A stretch of 64,000 nucleotides of DNA, from assembly GCF_001905845.1 (NCBI RefSeq), contig NZ_LIVZ01000006.1, positions 186,001 through 250,000 on the forward strand, in the 5' to 3' direction. Shown here one piece after another: positions 49,438 through 57,212 of the stretch. This stretch comes from Streptomyces sp. TSRI0107 (GTDB lineage: Bacteria > Actinomycetota > Actinomycetes > Streptomycetales > Streptomycetaceae). Under the pieces are notes generated by a model. That model made no database searches. It saw only the letters and a list, made by a program, of their open reading frames with translations, and was not told the origin of the DNA. How positions within the stretch are numbered: position 1 is the stretch's first letter; the number at the start of each line of letters is the position of its first letter. The translations under genes were made by a program, and so were the position numbers.

Positions 49438-50062
49438 CAGGTCATCGCGATTCCGGCCGCAGTGAGGAGGGTGGCGGTGGCGTGCCGTACCGCGCCCGAC
49501 CGGCGACCGGCGACCGGCGACCGGCGACCGGCGACCGGCGACCGGCGAGAAGATCGGGCATCGGTGGCGAGCGTTCCAGGAACGCGCAGGTCGTTGTCCC
49601 GCCCGGTCAGCCGTCATCCGGGCCTTGGACGAGTTGCCGATGGGACGCACGTGCGCGGAAGTTGATCCTCGCCCTCTTCGCAGGGATGTGACCTACATCG
49701 CGGTAGTGGCATCCCAACGCGTTCACCACTGCGCCCTCCCCTGACGACGGTGGCAGCGGCGTTTCTCCCGTCGACGGAGGTCACAGTGCCGCGGGCGGAA
49801 ACGTACGGCAGGAAACGCCGCTCCCGCGCAGGGCAATATCTGTATCCGCGACAGGAGAAATTGCCGCAGGGTCCGGCGAGTAATTCTCGACCCCCGGCCG
49901 GGTCGGAATTATCAACCGCGCAGACCCGACCGCACCGTGCTACTGTCGATCTTAGTTGCAGGTGTGGTTGCCAGAAGGTTCATTTCCGACGGGGTAATCA
50001 TCACGGCGACACGGAATTCGCACAGGGCGGATTCCTGACACCGTCTCCGAAGGAGAAATGAC
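49438..50062. other. Non-coding region between the island and the CspA gene
   Basis: Without a convincing gene. It starts with a heptamer tandem repeat (CGGCGAC, 49501-49548, about 6.9 copies). From about 49920 it holds the promoter and long 5' untranslated leader typical of cold-shock genes, with a possible -10 (TACTGT) near 49940 and the A/T-richer leader up to the AAGGAG ribosome site at about 50050. Confidence 0.6.
49501..49548. repeat. CGGCGAC heptamer tandem repeat
   Basis: 48 bp of perfect 7-bp units (six full copies and one of six bases). Copy number in such arrays often varies between strains. Confidence 0.95.
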
Positions 50063-50266
50063 ATGGCTACTGGCACCGTGAAGTGGTTCAACGCGGAAAA
50101 GGGCTTCGGCTTCATCGAGCAGGACGGCGGCGGCGCCGACGTCTTCGCCCATTACTCGAACATCGCCAGCCAGGGCTTCCGCGAGCTGCTGGAAGGCCAG
50201 AAGGTGTCGTTCGACATCGCGCAGGGCCAGAAGGGCCTGACGGCCGAGAACATCGTTCCGGCCTGA
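50063..50266 (+). CDS. Cold-shock protein (CspA family)
   Basis: A 67-residue single cold-shock domain, MATGTVKWFNAEKGFGFIEQ at the start. RNP1 is KGFGFI (13-18) and RNP2 is VFAHY (27-31). It binds single-stranded RNA/DNA and acts as an RNA chaperone. The AAGGAG site is well placed. The long leader upstream is common in cold-shock genes. A strong terminator follows. Confidence 0.96.
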   Translation: MATGTVKWFNAEKGFGFIEQDGGGADVFAHYSNIASQGFRELLEGQKVSFDIAQGQKGLTAENIVPA

Positions 50267-50291
50267 CACCGGCGCTGAGGCATCACTTCGC

Positions 50292-50328
50292 AGCTGGGGC
50301 CCGCACCTCTGGGGTGCGGGCCCCAGCT
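50292..50328 (+). terminator. Terminator after CspA gene
   Basis: Perfect 16-bp arms (AGCTGGGGCCCGCACC at 50292-50307, complement at 50313-50328) with a 5-nt loop lie 26 bp after the stop codon. Confidence 0.9.
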
Positions 50329-50497
50329 CGCTGCTTTTCAGAGCGCGTGCCGGGAAGGCTCCACCGCCGTCACCGACTGAAACATTCCCCGTCGGTCCGA
50401 CACACCCCTCAAGCGAATTCGGCTCGTCTCGAGCTTCTCTGATCCGCCCATCTGCTGTGGGAATTCTTTGATGCGCTCCCATCAAGGATAGTCCCGC

Positions 50498-50929
50498 ATG
50501 AAGCGCGCCCGCACATCCCGCACATACGATCGCTTCAGGGGAGACGTCGGCGCCGGCCGCTCCGGTGGTCGGCGCCGTTCGAAGGCATACGGAAACCGCC
50601 GGGCCGGACGGGCCGTACAAGGCGAGTTCACGCCGCCGAAGACGATCACGCCCGCGCTGCCCGCCGTCGGGTCGTTCGCCGAGCTCACGACCGAGCTCAT
50701 CACGGGTGAGTCCGTGACCATCGGCCGCCGCCGCCACCCGGTCAGGCAGGCGGGCCGGATCATCACCCGGCAGGTCAGCCGGGGCTTCACCAGCGGCGAA
50801 GTCGTCCGGGCCGTGACCGGCCTCGGTTTCACCTGCCACGAGCACCCCGTGATCGCGCCGGCGGGCTTCCCTGCTCCGCTCCAGGTCATTTCGGCACTGC
50901 TCGGGCGCACCGCCGCCTTGGAGGCGTGA
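50498..50929 (+). CDS. Hypothetical protein with helicase-tail-like N-terminus
   Basis: A 143-residue basic protein. The first about 65 residues (MKRARTSRTYDRFRGD..., GEFTPPKTITPALPAVGSFAEL) look like the Arg/Gly-rich tail and first motif of the cold-inducible DEAD-box helicases that often accompany csp genes in Streptomyces. From residue about 66 the sequence no longer matches a helicase (TTELITGESVTIGRRRHPVR and on). It may be a truncated and rebuilt helicase gene or an independent small family. The ribosome site AAGGAT is adequate, and a strong terminator follows. Confidence 0.55.
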   Translation: MKRARTSRTYDRFRGDVGAGRSGGRRRSKAYGNRRAGRAVQGEFTPPKTITPALPAVGSFAELTTELITGESVTIGRRRHPVRQAGRIITRQVSRGFTSGEVVRAVTGLGFTCHEHPVIAPAGFPAPLQVISALLGRTAALEA

Positions 50930-50961
50930 GGACAGGCGGGCAACCGCCATCGAAGACCCGG

Positions 50962-50999
50962 TGAGGGCTCCTGCCGACGCGCGTCGGCAGGAGCCCTCA
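50962..50999 (+). terminator. Terminator after hypothetical gene
   Basis: Perfect 17-bp arms (50962-50978, 50983-50999) with GCGC loop. Confidence 0.9.
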
Positions 51000-51532
51000 T
51001 CGTCGTGCCACCGCCCCGGCATCTCGTCCTCCGCGGGAGAAAATCTACTCTTGCGAGAGTAGACATTGCCTCCTGATGCGATTAGCCTTCTTCTCGTTGA
51101 CACGGTCAAGTGAGACCCGGCAGACACGAACTGGCGGGTAGCAGTACGCAAGTTCGCAGGTCAGTGTGGCTCTGGAGCTCCAAAGCCAGAGCCGCACTGG
51201 GCGGCCCGCAGATCCAGGGGCCGCCGACAGCATCACCACGCAGTACCGCAGTACCCCTTCAAAGTGGTCGGTTCAGAGAGAGGACGGAGGAGCAGACGCC
51301 ATCAGGATCGCCCGGCCCGGGAAGCTCTCGGTCCGGGTACCGCAAGACCCCGGAATGGATGGTGGTCCCCGGTCACGCAGCCGCGATCCCCGCACCCCTC
51401 CCCTTGCCGGGCCGGGTAGCGGAAACAGAAGGTCGGCAGAGCATTAGGGCCGACAGATGGTGTTTCATTTCCTTCGGGGCCCTGGTGCCGTACGGCACCA
51501 GGGCCCCTCGACGCGTTGCACAACGAGGTGAC
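51000..51532. other. Hairpin-rich non-coding leader upstream of HTH gene
   Basis: No coding bias in any frame. Elements in order are: dyad TCTACTCT-TGCG-AGAGTAGA (51044-51063); TTGAC-ACG-GTCAA (51097-51109); stem CGAACT/AGTTCG (51127-51156); a 14-bp stem with one G-U (51162-51199); stem GTCGGC/GCCGAC (51432-51454); and a 32-bp perfect palindrome (51476-51507), 25 bp before the next start codon. It may be a structured 5' leader or a small RNA gene. Confidence 0.5.
51476..51507 (+). promoter_or_regulatory. 32-bp perfect palindrome in 5' leader
   Basis: GGGGCCCTGGTGCCG-TA-CGGCACCAGGGCCCC ends 25 bp before the ATG at 51533, leaving the GAGGTGAC ribosome site free. It could act as attenuator, RNA stabiliser or protein operator. 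Confidence 0.6.
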
Positions 51533-51889
51533 ATGGCAGCAGAAACTCCGCTCAGCAATCGTCTGGACGACGACGACTACCCCGCGTACACCATGGGCCG
51601 GGCCGCCGAAATGCTCGGCACCACTCCTGCCTTCCTCCGAGCCATCGGAGAGGCCCGTCTGATCACTCCGCTGCGCTCGGAGGGCGGACATCGCCGGTAC
51701 TCCCGCTACCAGCTGCGGATCGCCGCCCGTGCCCGCGAGCTCGTCGACAGGGGAACCCCGATCGAGGCCGCGTGCCGCATCATCATCCTCGAGGACCAGC
51801 TCGAGGAGGCTCAGCGCATCAACGCCGAGTACCGCCGTGCCGCGAACGAGGCGTCCGGCGGCTCGGGTCCGGGTGTGGGTTCGGCCTGA
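51533..51889 (+). CDS. MerR-like helix-turn-helix protein
   Basis: A 118-residue single-domain protein: YTMGRAAEMLGTTPAFLRAIGEARLITPLRSEGGHRRYSRYQLRIAARARELVDRG in order is a MerR-type winged HTH (about 18-75). A helix with coiled-coil character follows (IILEDQLEEAQRINAEYRRA). There is no effector domain. The ATG at 51533 has GAGGTGAC directly upstream. I recall similar small regulators beside csp genes in Streptomyces, suggesting a cold or stress link; the target is unknown. Confidence 0.83.
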   Translation: MAAETPLSNRLDDDDYPAYTMGRAAEMLGTTPAFLRAIGEARLITPLRSEGGHRRYSRYQLRIAARARELVDRGTPIEAACRIIILEDQLEEAQRINAEYRRAANEASGGSGPGVGSA

Positions 51890-51914
51890 TCACAAGGCCG
51901 CGTTCAGGCGGCTG

Positions 51915-52721
51915 TCAGTGGCAGTCGAAGCGCCAGTCCCACGGGAGGCCGGGGCACTGGCGGCAGTGGAAGAAGTAGACGCCGCCGCAGTCGCCGAGCT
52001 GGATGTCGCCGGTGATGGTCAGAAGGTGCTCCATGCGGTGTCCGCTCTCGCAGGCCGGCCAGTCGGCGGGCTGAATCCAGGCGGGCCAGCCGCCGACCTT
52101 CGTCCCGATGATGTTGGAGTCGGGCGGCCACACGGCACGGCCCGTGGCCGCGCGGAGACGGGGCTCCCAGGTCTCCCACATGTCCTCGGGCAGGTCCAGC
52201 CACCTCGGGAAGTCCTCCGCGGTGGTCGGGGACAGCGTGGACGGTTCCGGCATGTTGTCCTCGTCGTACTCCCCTTCGCTCACCGCCGGGACCTCGGACA
52301 GCAGCCCGCCGGCCACGACCTCCGCCTCGTTGCGCCAGTAGAGCCTCGGCATCACCGGGCCGGGATCCTGTTCGTGGATCAGCGCGCACCACACCAGTTG
52401 CAGCAGGTCCTTGCCCTCCGGGAACTGCAGCCCCGGTACGTCCCGGGCGAACAACTGGAGGATCGGCACCATCGGCACCGCGCCCGGGACGATCTCCGTG
52501 TGGTTGCGCAAGTCGGACCCGAACGTCCAGTGGTCTTCCTGCGCGCAGTACGGCCACGGCTCGTCCGCGGGCCACAGCAGCTCACCGCCCAGCGAACTCT
52601 CCCGCACGCCGGGCTCGCCGGGTTCCGGGTTGAGGAGGACGGTCTCCCGGGCCAGGCCCGCGTACTCCGGTATCAGGGTGAGCAGATCCTTCGCGGGCAG
52701 CTCGGGGGTGGTTCCGGACAT
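51915..52721 (-). CDS. YwqG-like protein (DUF1963)
   Basis: A 268-residue soluble protein with the DUF1963 signature: SLGGELLWPADEPWPYC near the N-terminus, QLFARDVPGLQFPEGKDLLQL, and NIIGTKVGGWPAWIQPADWPACE towards the end. A C-terminal cysteine/histidine cluster (FFHCRQCPG) may bind metal. The family role is unknown; related proteins occur in polymorphic-toxin immunity settings. ATG at 52721. Convergent with the HTH gene. Confidence 0.82.
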   Translation of the reverse strand: MSGTTPELPAKDLLTLIPEYAGLARETVLLNPEPGEPGVRESSLGGELLWPADEPWPYCAQEDHWTFGSDLRNHTEIVPGAVPMVPILQLFARDVPGLQFPEGKDLLQLVWCALIHEQDPGPVMPRLYWRNEAEVVAGGLLSEVPAVSEGEYDEDNMPEPSTLSPTTAEDFPRWLDLPEDMWETWEPRLRAATGRAVWPPDSNIIGTKVGGWPAWIQPADWPACESGHRMEHLLTITGDIQLGDCGGVYFFHCRQCPGLPWDWRFDCH

Positions 52722-53268
52722 CGTGGCTCCTCGGGCGTACAGACGTACAGGCGTACAGGCATACAGAGATCCATGGGGCGGGGCGCTGCGGGCACGTTAG
52801 TACGCCCCGCCGACAATGCTTCCGGCGCATCGGGGCCGCGCACTCCCCCCTCCGCCCGCTCACCACAGCCCCGTGTTTCCGATCAAGTGGCGGAACCGGA
52901 GATTCCTTATTTCTCGCGCGTGAACCAGCGATCCTTCTTGCCGACATATCGGCTCCAACAGCCCGCCCCCGCGCAGCTTTTCAGCCCCGGTTGAACGTGT
53001 AACCACCCCCGCCGACCGAGCCCCCTCCCACCCCACCAGAGGTCTGTACCAAACATCGCCACGGCCAGTCCGCACACCGGTCGGCGCGCCCCGGCTGAGG
53101 GCCCGGAAACGGTGACTGACGGAGTCTCAGAAAGGCCCCCGCTAGCGAGCCGACAAGCCCGCCGCCAGGCACTTTCAGCCAACTGAGCGGCGATGATCAT
53201 CACGTTGAGGCGTGTCGCACGGCGCTCCTAGCGTGGGGCGGGTCGCGTTCGTCGCTGCCTGCTGATCA
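52722..53268. other. Non-coding region before the metY operon
   Basis: No coding bias is seen. It starts with four 8-bp units (GTACAGAC, GTACAGGC, GTACAGGC, ATACAGAG; 52737-52768). It is relatively A/T-rich around 52880-52950. A possible promoter lies at 53205-53234. I looked for a SAM-type riboswitch and for GlnR-like sites and saw neither. Confidence 0.5.
53205..53234 (+). promoter_or_regulatory. Possible vegetative promoter of the metY operon
   Basis: TTGAGG (53205-53210), 18 bp, TAGCGT (53229-53234), about 35 bp before the metY ATG. It fits a primary-sigma promoter moderately well. Confidence 0.4.
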
Positions 53269-54615
53269 ATGGGGGATCACTTGCTGTCGCATCACGAAGA
53301 AGAGCTGTTCGGTACGCGTGGTTACGCGCGGCGGGAGTCCGCCGTCATCCAGGGCGGCCGCGAGATACGCATGGGGCTCAACGCCCCGCTCATCACGCCG
53401 ATCCACATGACGGCTGCGTACGAGTTCCCGGACGCGGAGACGGCCGCCGGGATCTTCGGGCTGCAGCACAACGGGCACGCGTACAGCCGGCTGGGGAACC
53501 CCACGCTGAACGTGCTCGAAGAGCGGATTGCGCAGATCGACGGCGGTGTGGCCGCGCTCAGTGCCGCGACGGGGCAGGCCGCGGTGACGCTGGCGGTGCT
53601 GAACCTGGTCGAGGCGGGCGACAACGTCGTGGCGTCCAAGGAGCTGTTCGGTGGTTCGTGGAGCCTGCTCGGTGCCACGCTGAAACGTTTCGGCATCGAG
53701 ACCCGCTTCGTCAGCCCGGAAGACCCGGAGAACTTCGGCCGGGCCACCGACGACCGCACGCGGCTGTACTTCGGTGAGACCCTGCCCAACCCCCGGCTGC
53801 GGATCTTCCCCATCGCCGAGGTCGCCGAGGTCGGCGCCCGGTACGGGGTGCCGCTCATCGTGGACAACACGCTGCAGCCCTTCACCTGCCGGCCGTTCGA
53901 GCACGGCGCGGCCGTCACCGTGTACTCCGGCACCAAGTACCTCGGCGGGCACGGCGCCGCGCTCGGCGGGCTCATCGTGGACAGCGGGAACTTCGACTGG
54001 GCCGCGTCGGAGCGCCACCCCCTGATGACCCGGCCCGACCCGGCGTACGGCAACGTCGTCTGGGGCGAGCAGGCCCGCAACCTGCCCGAGAGCCGCGGCC
54101 GCAGCAGCTACCTGTTCAAGGCCCGCGAGACCCTGCTCCGCGACTTCGGCATGAGCATGAGCCCGTTCAACGCCTGGCTCATCCTCCAGGGCATCGAGAC
54201 CCTCCCGCTGCGCATGCCCGCCCATTCCGAGAACGCCCGCAAGGTCGCGGAGTTCCTCGTCGGGCACCCCAAGGTCTCCCTCGTACGCCACCCCGGTCTC
54301 GCGGAGGGCGAGGAGGCCAAGCAGGTCCTGCGCTACCTGGGCGACAGCACCGGCCCGATGGTGACCGTCGAGCTCGCCGGCGGGCGCGAGGCCGGCGCCC
54401 GGTTCATCGAGGCGCTGAAGCTCTTCTCGCACGTCAGCAACGTAGGCGACGTACGGTCACTGGCCACCCACCCCGCCTCCACCACGCACCGCCAGCTCCC
54501 CGAGGCCGATCTGCTGGCCGCCGGCATCACCCAGGGCTCGGTGCGGCTCTCCGTCGGCCTGGAACACCCCGACGACCTGATCCACGACCTGGCGCAGGCA
54601 CTGGACGCCGCCTAG
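53269..54615 (+). CDS. metY: O-acetylhomoserine sulfhydrylase-like PLP enzyme
   Basis: A 448-residue Cys/Met-metabolism PLP enzyme (gamma-family). Visible are the N-terminal THR-like region, HAYSRLGNPTLNVLEERIA (substrate/cofactor Tyr-Arg), SAATGQAA, RLYFGETLPNP, VDNTLQPF (Asp to the PLP ring), YSGTKYLGGHG (PLP Lys) and the HPASTTHRQL phosphate-binding motif near the end. The length and the ETLPNP and KYLGGHGAALGGLIVDSG segments fit MetY, which adds sulfide to O-acetylhomoserine. Other nucleophiles are possible in this enzyme class. It is first in an eight-gene operon, next to metX. Ribosome site weak; a TTG at 53281 is an alternative. Confidence 0.88.
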   Translation: MGDHLLSHHEEELFGTRGYARRESAVIQGGREIRMGLNAPLITPIHMTAAYEFPDAETAAGIFGLQHNGHAYSRLGNPTLNVLEERIAQIDGGVAALSAATGQAAVTLAVLNLVEAGDNVVASKELFGGSWSLLGATLKRFGIETRFVSPEDPENFGRATDDRTRLYFGETLPNPRLRIFPIAEVAEVGARYGVPLIVDNTLQPFTCRPFEHGAAVTVYSGTKYLGGHGAALGGLIVDSGNFDWAASERHPLMTRPDPAYGNVVWGEQARNLPESRGRSSYLFKARETLLRDFGMSMSPFNAWLILQGIETLPLRMPAHSENARKVAEFLVGHPKVSLVRHPGLAEGEEAKQVLRYLGDSTGPMVTVELAGGREAGARFIEALKLFSHVSNVGDVRSLATHPASTTHRQLPEADLLAAGITQGSVRLSVGLEHPDDLIHDLAQALDAA

Positions 54616-54657
54616 CCGGCCGGACACCACCGACCCACCGGACATCAGGGAATCACC

Positions 54658-55806
54658 GTGACCATCGACTGCCCGGCGCCGGTCGGCCAGTACGTCTCCC
54701 ACCGGCGACTCTTCTCGGCCGACCACCCGCTGCGCCTCACATCGGGAGTGATCCTCCCGCAGGTACGGGTGGCCTACGAAACCTACGGCGAGCTCAACGC
54801 CGCCCGCGACAACGCTGTCTTCGTCTGCCACGCCCTGACCGGCGACTCGCACGTGGCCCGCCACCATCCCGGGGACAGCCCCGGATGGTGGGACGTCATG
54901 GTCGGGCCCGGTCGGCCGGTCGACACCGACGGCCTCTTCGTGATCTGCGCGAACGTGCTCGGCGGCTGTGCCGGCACCACCGCCGCGTGGCCCTCCGGCA
55001 CCCCGCACGCCGCCGTGGACATCGCCGACATGGTCGCCGTCCACCGGGAGCTGGTCGCCGCCCTCGGGGTCCGCCGGCTGCGCGCGGTCATCGGCGGGTC
55101 GGTGGGCGGCATGCAGGCACTGGAGTGGCTGCTGCGCCACCCGGCCGACGCCGACGGCTACTTCATCGCCGCGGCGACCGGGCGGCAGAGCGCGGACAAC
55201 CTGGCGTGGAACGCGATCGCCCGCGCGGCGATCCGCAGTGACCCGGAGTTCCTCGACGGCCGCTACCCGCGGCGCGGCGGCCCCCGCGACGGCCTGGGGA
55301 TCGCCCGGATGATCGCGCACCTCACCTATCTGTCCGAGGCGTCCCTGCAGCGCAAGTTCGGGCGCGACGGCCGCCGGCCCGGCACCCGCTTCCATCCCTC
55401 CACCGTGGTCCAGGGGGACTTCGCCGTGGAGAGCTACCTGGAGCACCAGGCCGACAAGTTCGTCCGGCGCTTCGACGCCAACAGCTATCTGACGCTGACC
55501 GGCGCGATGGACCGCTTCGACGCGTTCTCGGTGCCGGACGCGCTCGGCACGGTCGACGTGCGGCCGAAGGTGAGGCTGTACAGCTTCACCCACGACCGGC
55601 TGTACGGCCCCGATCACAGCCGCCGGATCCAGGCGGAGCTGGCGGCCCGCGGGGTGCCGGCCCGGCACGACCAGGACGAGACCAGCGACGCCGGGCACGA
55701 CGCGTTCCTGCTGGACGTACCGCCGTTCCTCGATGCGATGGCCGATTTCCTCCGCGGTCTCGGCGCGGCCCCCCACCCCTCCTCCCGCACCCTCACGCCC
55801 CGCTGA
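54658..55806 (+). CDS. metX: Homoserine O-acetyltransferase (MetX type)
   Basis: A 382-residue alpha/beta-hydrolase-fold acyltransferase that makes O-acyl-homoserine. Visible are VCHALTGDSHVARH, GCAGTTAAWPSG, the nucleophile Ser148 in GGSVGGMQALEW, an Asp in FTHDRLYGPDH and the His of SDAGHDAFL. GTG start with AGGGAA upstream, 42 bp after metY. Acetyl versus succinyl preference cannot be decided from sequence. It supplies the substrate of the metY-like enzyme. Confidence 0.92.
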   Translation: MTIDCPAPVGQYVSHRRLFSADHPLRLTSGVILPQVRVAYETYGELNAARDNAVFVCHALTGDSHVARHHPGDSPGWWDVMVGPGRPVDTDGLFVICANVLGGCAGTTAAWPSGTPHAAVDIADMVAVHRELVAALGVRRLRAVIGGSVGGMQALEWLLRHPADADGYFIAAATGRQSADNLAWNAIARAAIRSDPEFLDGRYPRRGGPRDGLGIARMIAHLTYLSEASLQRKFGRDGRRPGTRFHPSTVVQGDFAVESYLEHQADKFVRRFDANSYLTLTGAMDRFDAFSVPDALGTVDVRPKVRLYSFTHDRLYGPDHSRRIQAELAARGVPARHDQDETSDAGHDAFLLDVPPFLDAMADFLRGLGAAPHPSSRTLTPR

Positions 55807-55837
55807 CCGGGGCGGACGAGCCGCAAAGGAAGATCTG

Positions 55838-57151
55838 ATGAGTACCAGTCACCGTATCGGGGTGGCTCAGGGCACCGCGCTGTTCGTCGGCGCGGTCCTC
55901 GGCGGCGGCGTCCTGGTCCTGCCCGCCCTCGCGGCCAAGGAAGCCGGGCCCGCCTCGCTGGTGGCGTGGGCCGCGCTGGTCGCCTTCTGCGTTCCCGTCG
56001 CCAGCGCCTTCGCCGCGCTCGGCATGCGCTACCCGGACGGCGGCGGGGTCGCCACCTACGCGGCCAAGGCGTTCGGCCCGAGCGCCGCCGCACCGGTCGG
56101 ATGGCTCTTCTACTTCGCCGTACCGGCGGGCGTGACCAGCGCGGCCATCGTCGGCGGCGCCTACGTCGCGGACGCGCTCGGCGGCGGTCACGGCATGACG
56201 CTCGCCGTCGCCGCGCTCCTGCTGCTGGGCTCATTCACCAGCAACTGGCTCGGGCTCCGGCTCTCCGGCGGCCTGCAGCTGATGCTGGTGGGGCTGCTCG
56301 CCGCGCTGATGGTGGTGGCCATCGTCATCGCCGCGCCCGACGCGAGCGGCGACAACCTGACCCCGTTCGCCCCGCACGGCTGGCTGGCCGTCGGACACGC
56401 CGCAACCCTGCTGTTCTTCGCCTTCTCCGGCTGGGAGGCCGTCTCCCATCTGTCCGGGGAGTTCAGCGACCCACGCCGCCAGCTGCCCATCGTCACCGCC
56501 CTGACCATCGTCGTCGTCGCGGTGCTCTACCTCGGCGTCGCCTTCACCAGCGTCGCCGTGCTCGGCTCGGAGCCCAAGCGGTCCGGGGTGCCGCTCACCC
56601 TGCTGCTGGAACGCGGCATCGGCGACTGGGCCAGTGCCGTCACCGCGGTCGCGGCCGCGCTGCTCACCTTCGCCACCACCAACTCCTACATCGCCGGCGG
56701 CTCCCGGCTGGGCGCGGCGCTCGGCCGCGACGGCGACCTGCCGTCCTGGCTGGCGCCGGGCAACCGGGCCGGTGAGATCCCGAAGCGCAGCCTCTCCGTG
56801 CTCGCCTCGCTGGTCGCCGCCCTGCTGCTGACCGCCGCGGTCGCGGACATCGGCCTCGACCCGATCATGTCCGCCGCCTCGGCGTGCTTCGTCGCCGTGT
56901 ACATCGCCGGTCTGTCCGCGGCCGTGAAACTGCTGCGCGGCAGCCGCCTCGGCCAGGTGGGCGCACTCGGCGCGCTCGCCGTCGTCCTCGTCGTCTTCGT
57001 CTTCTACGGCGCCTTCCTGGTGCTGCCCGTCGCCCTCGTGGCCGGCGCCAAGCTCTTCCAGTTGGCGCGCCGCCGCCGGGCCGCCGGCGGGGTCCCCGCC
57101 GCCCCCGCCGACGCCGCCGCGCTGACCGCCGACGGCGTCCCCTCCAAATGA
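55838..57151 (+). CDS. APC-family amino acid permease
   Basis: A 437-residue, about 12-helix amino acid/polyamine transporter. The first unwound helix is seen as GTALFVGAVLGGGVLVLPALA, and FFAFSGWEAVSHLSGEF is the conserved helix 6 region. The chain ends with an Ala-rich soluble tail. ATG at 55838, 31 bp after metX. In this operon it may import a precursor amino acid or export a homoserine-derived product. Confidence 0.9.
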   Translation: MSTSHRIGVAQGTALFVGAVLGGGVLVLPALAAKEAGPASLVAWAALVAFCVPVASAFAALGMRYPDGGGVATYAAKAFGPSAAAPVGWLFYFAVPAGVTSAAIVGGAYVADALGGGHGMTLAVAALLLLGSFTSNWLGLRLSGGLQLMLVGLLAALMVVAIVIAAPDASGDNLTPFAPHGWLAVGHAATLLFFAFSGWEAVSHLSGEFSDPRRQLPIVTALTIVVVAVLYLGVAFTSVAVLGSEPKRSGVPLTLLLERGIGDWASAVTAVAAALLTFATTNSYIAGGSRLGAALGRDGDLPSWLAPGNRAGEIPKRSLSVLASLVAALLLTAAVADIGLDPIMSAASACFVAVYIAGLSAAVKLLRGSRLGQVGALGALAVVLVVFVFYGAFLVLPVALVAGAKLFQLARRRRAAGGVPAAPADAAALTADGVPSK

Positions 57152-57212
57152 CCGTGCGGATCTCTTCCGCTGCCCGGCTTCGGCCGACTGACCGCCCTGG
57201 AGAAGACCTCCC

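Noticed and set aside
49381..49440. Second tRNA-Arg gene
   Set aside because: Only the 3' half is present; no D arm or 5' acceptor strand upstream. It is the attR duplication.
49750..50061. 103-aa plus-strand gene before the cold-shock gene
   Set aside because: It covers the promoter and leader of the CspA gene; codon use is unlike neighbouring genes.
51110..51532. N-terminal extension of the MerR-like protein by 141 codons
   Set aside because: The extension crosses several hairpins including the 32-bp palindrome, lacks coding bias, and a good ribosome site precedes the ATG at 51533.
52722..53268. SAM-type riboswitch ahead of metY/metX
   Set aside because: Actinobacterial sulfur genes sometimes carry one, but I could not find the conserved core or its pairing in this leader. 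A covariance search would settle it.
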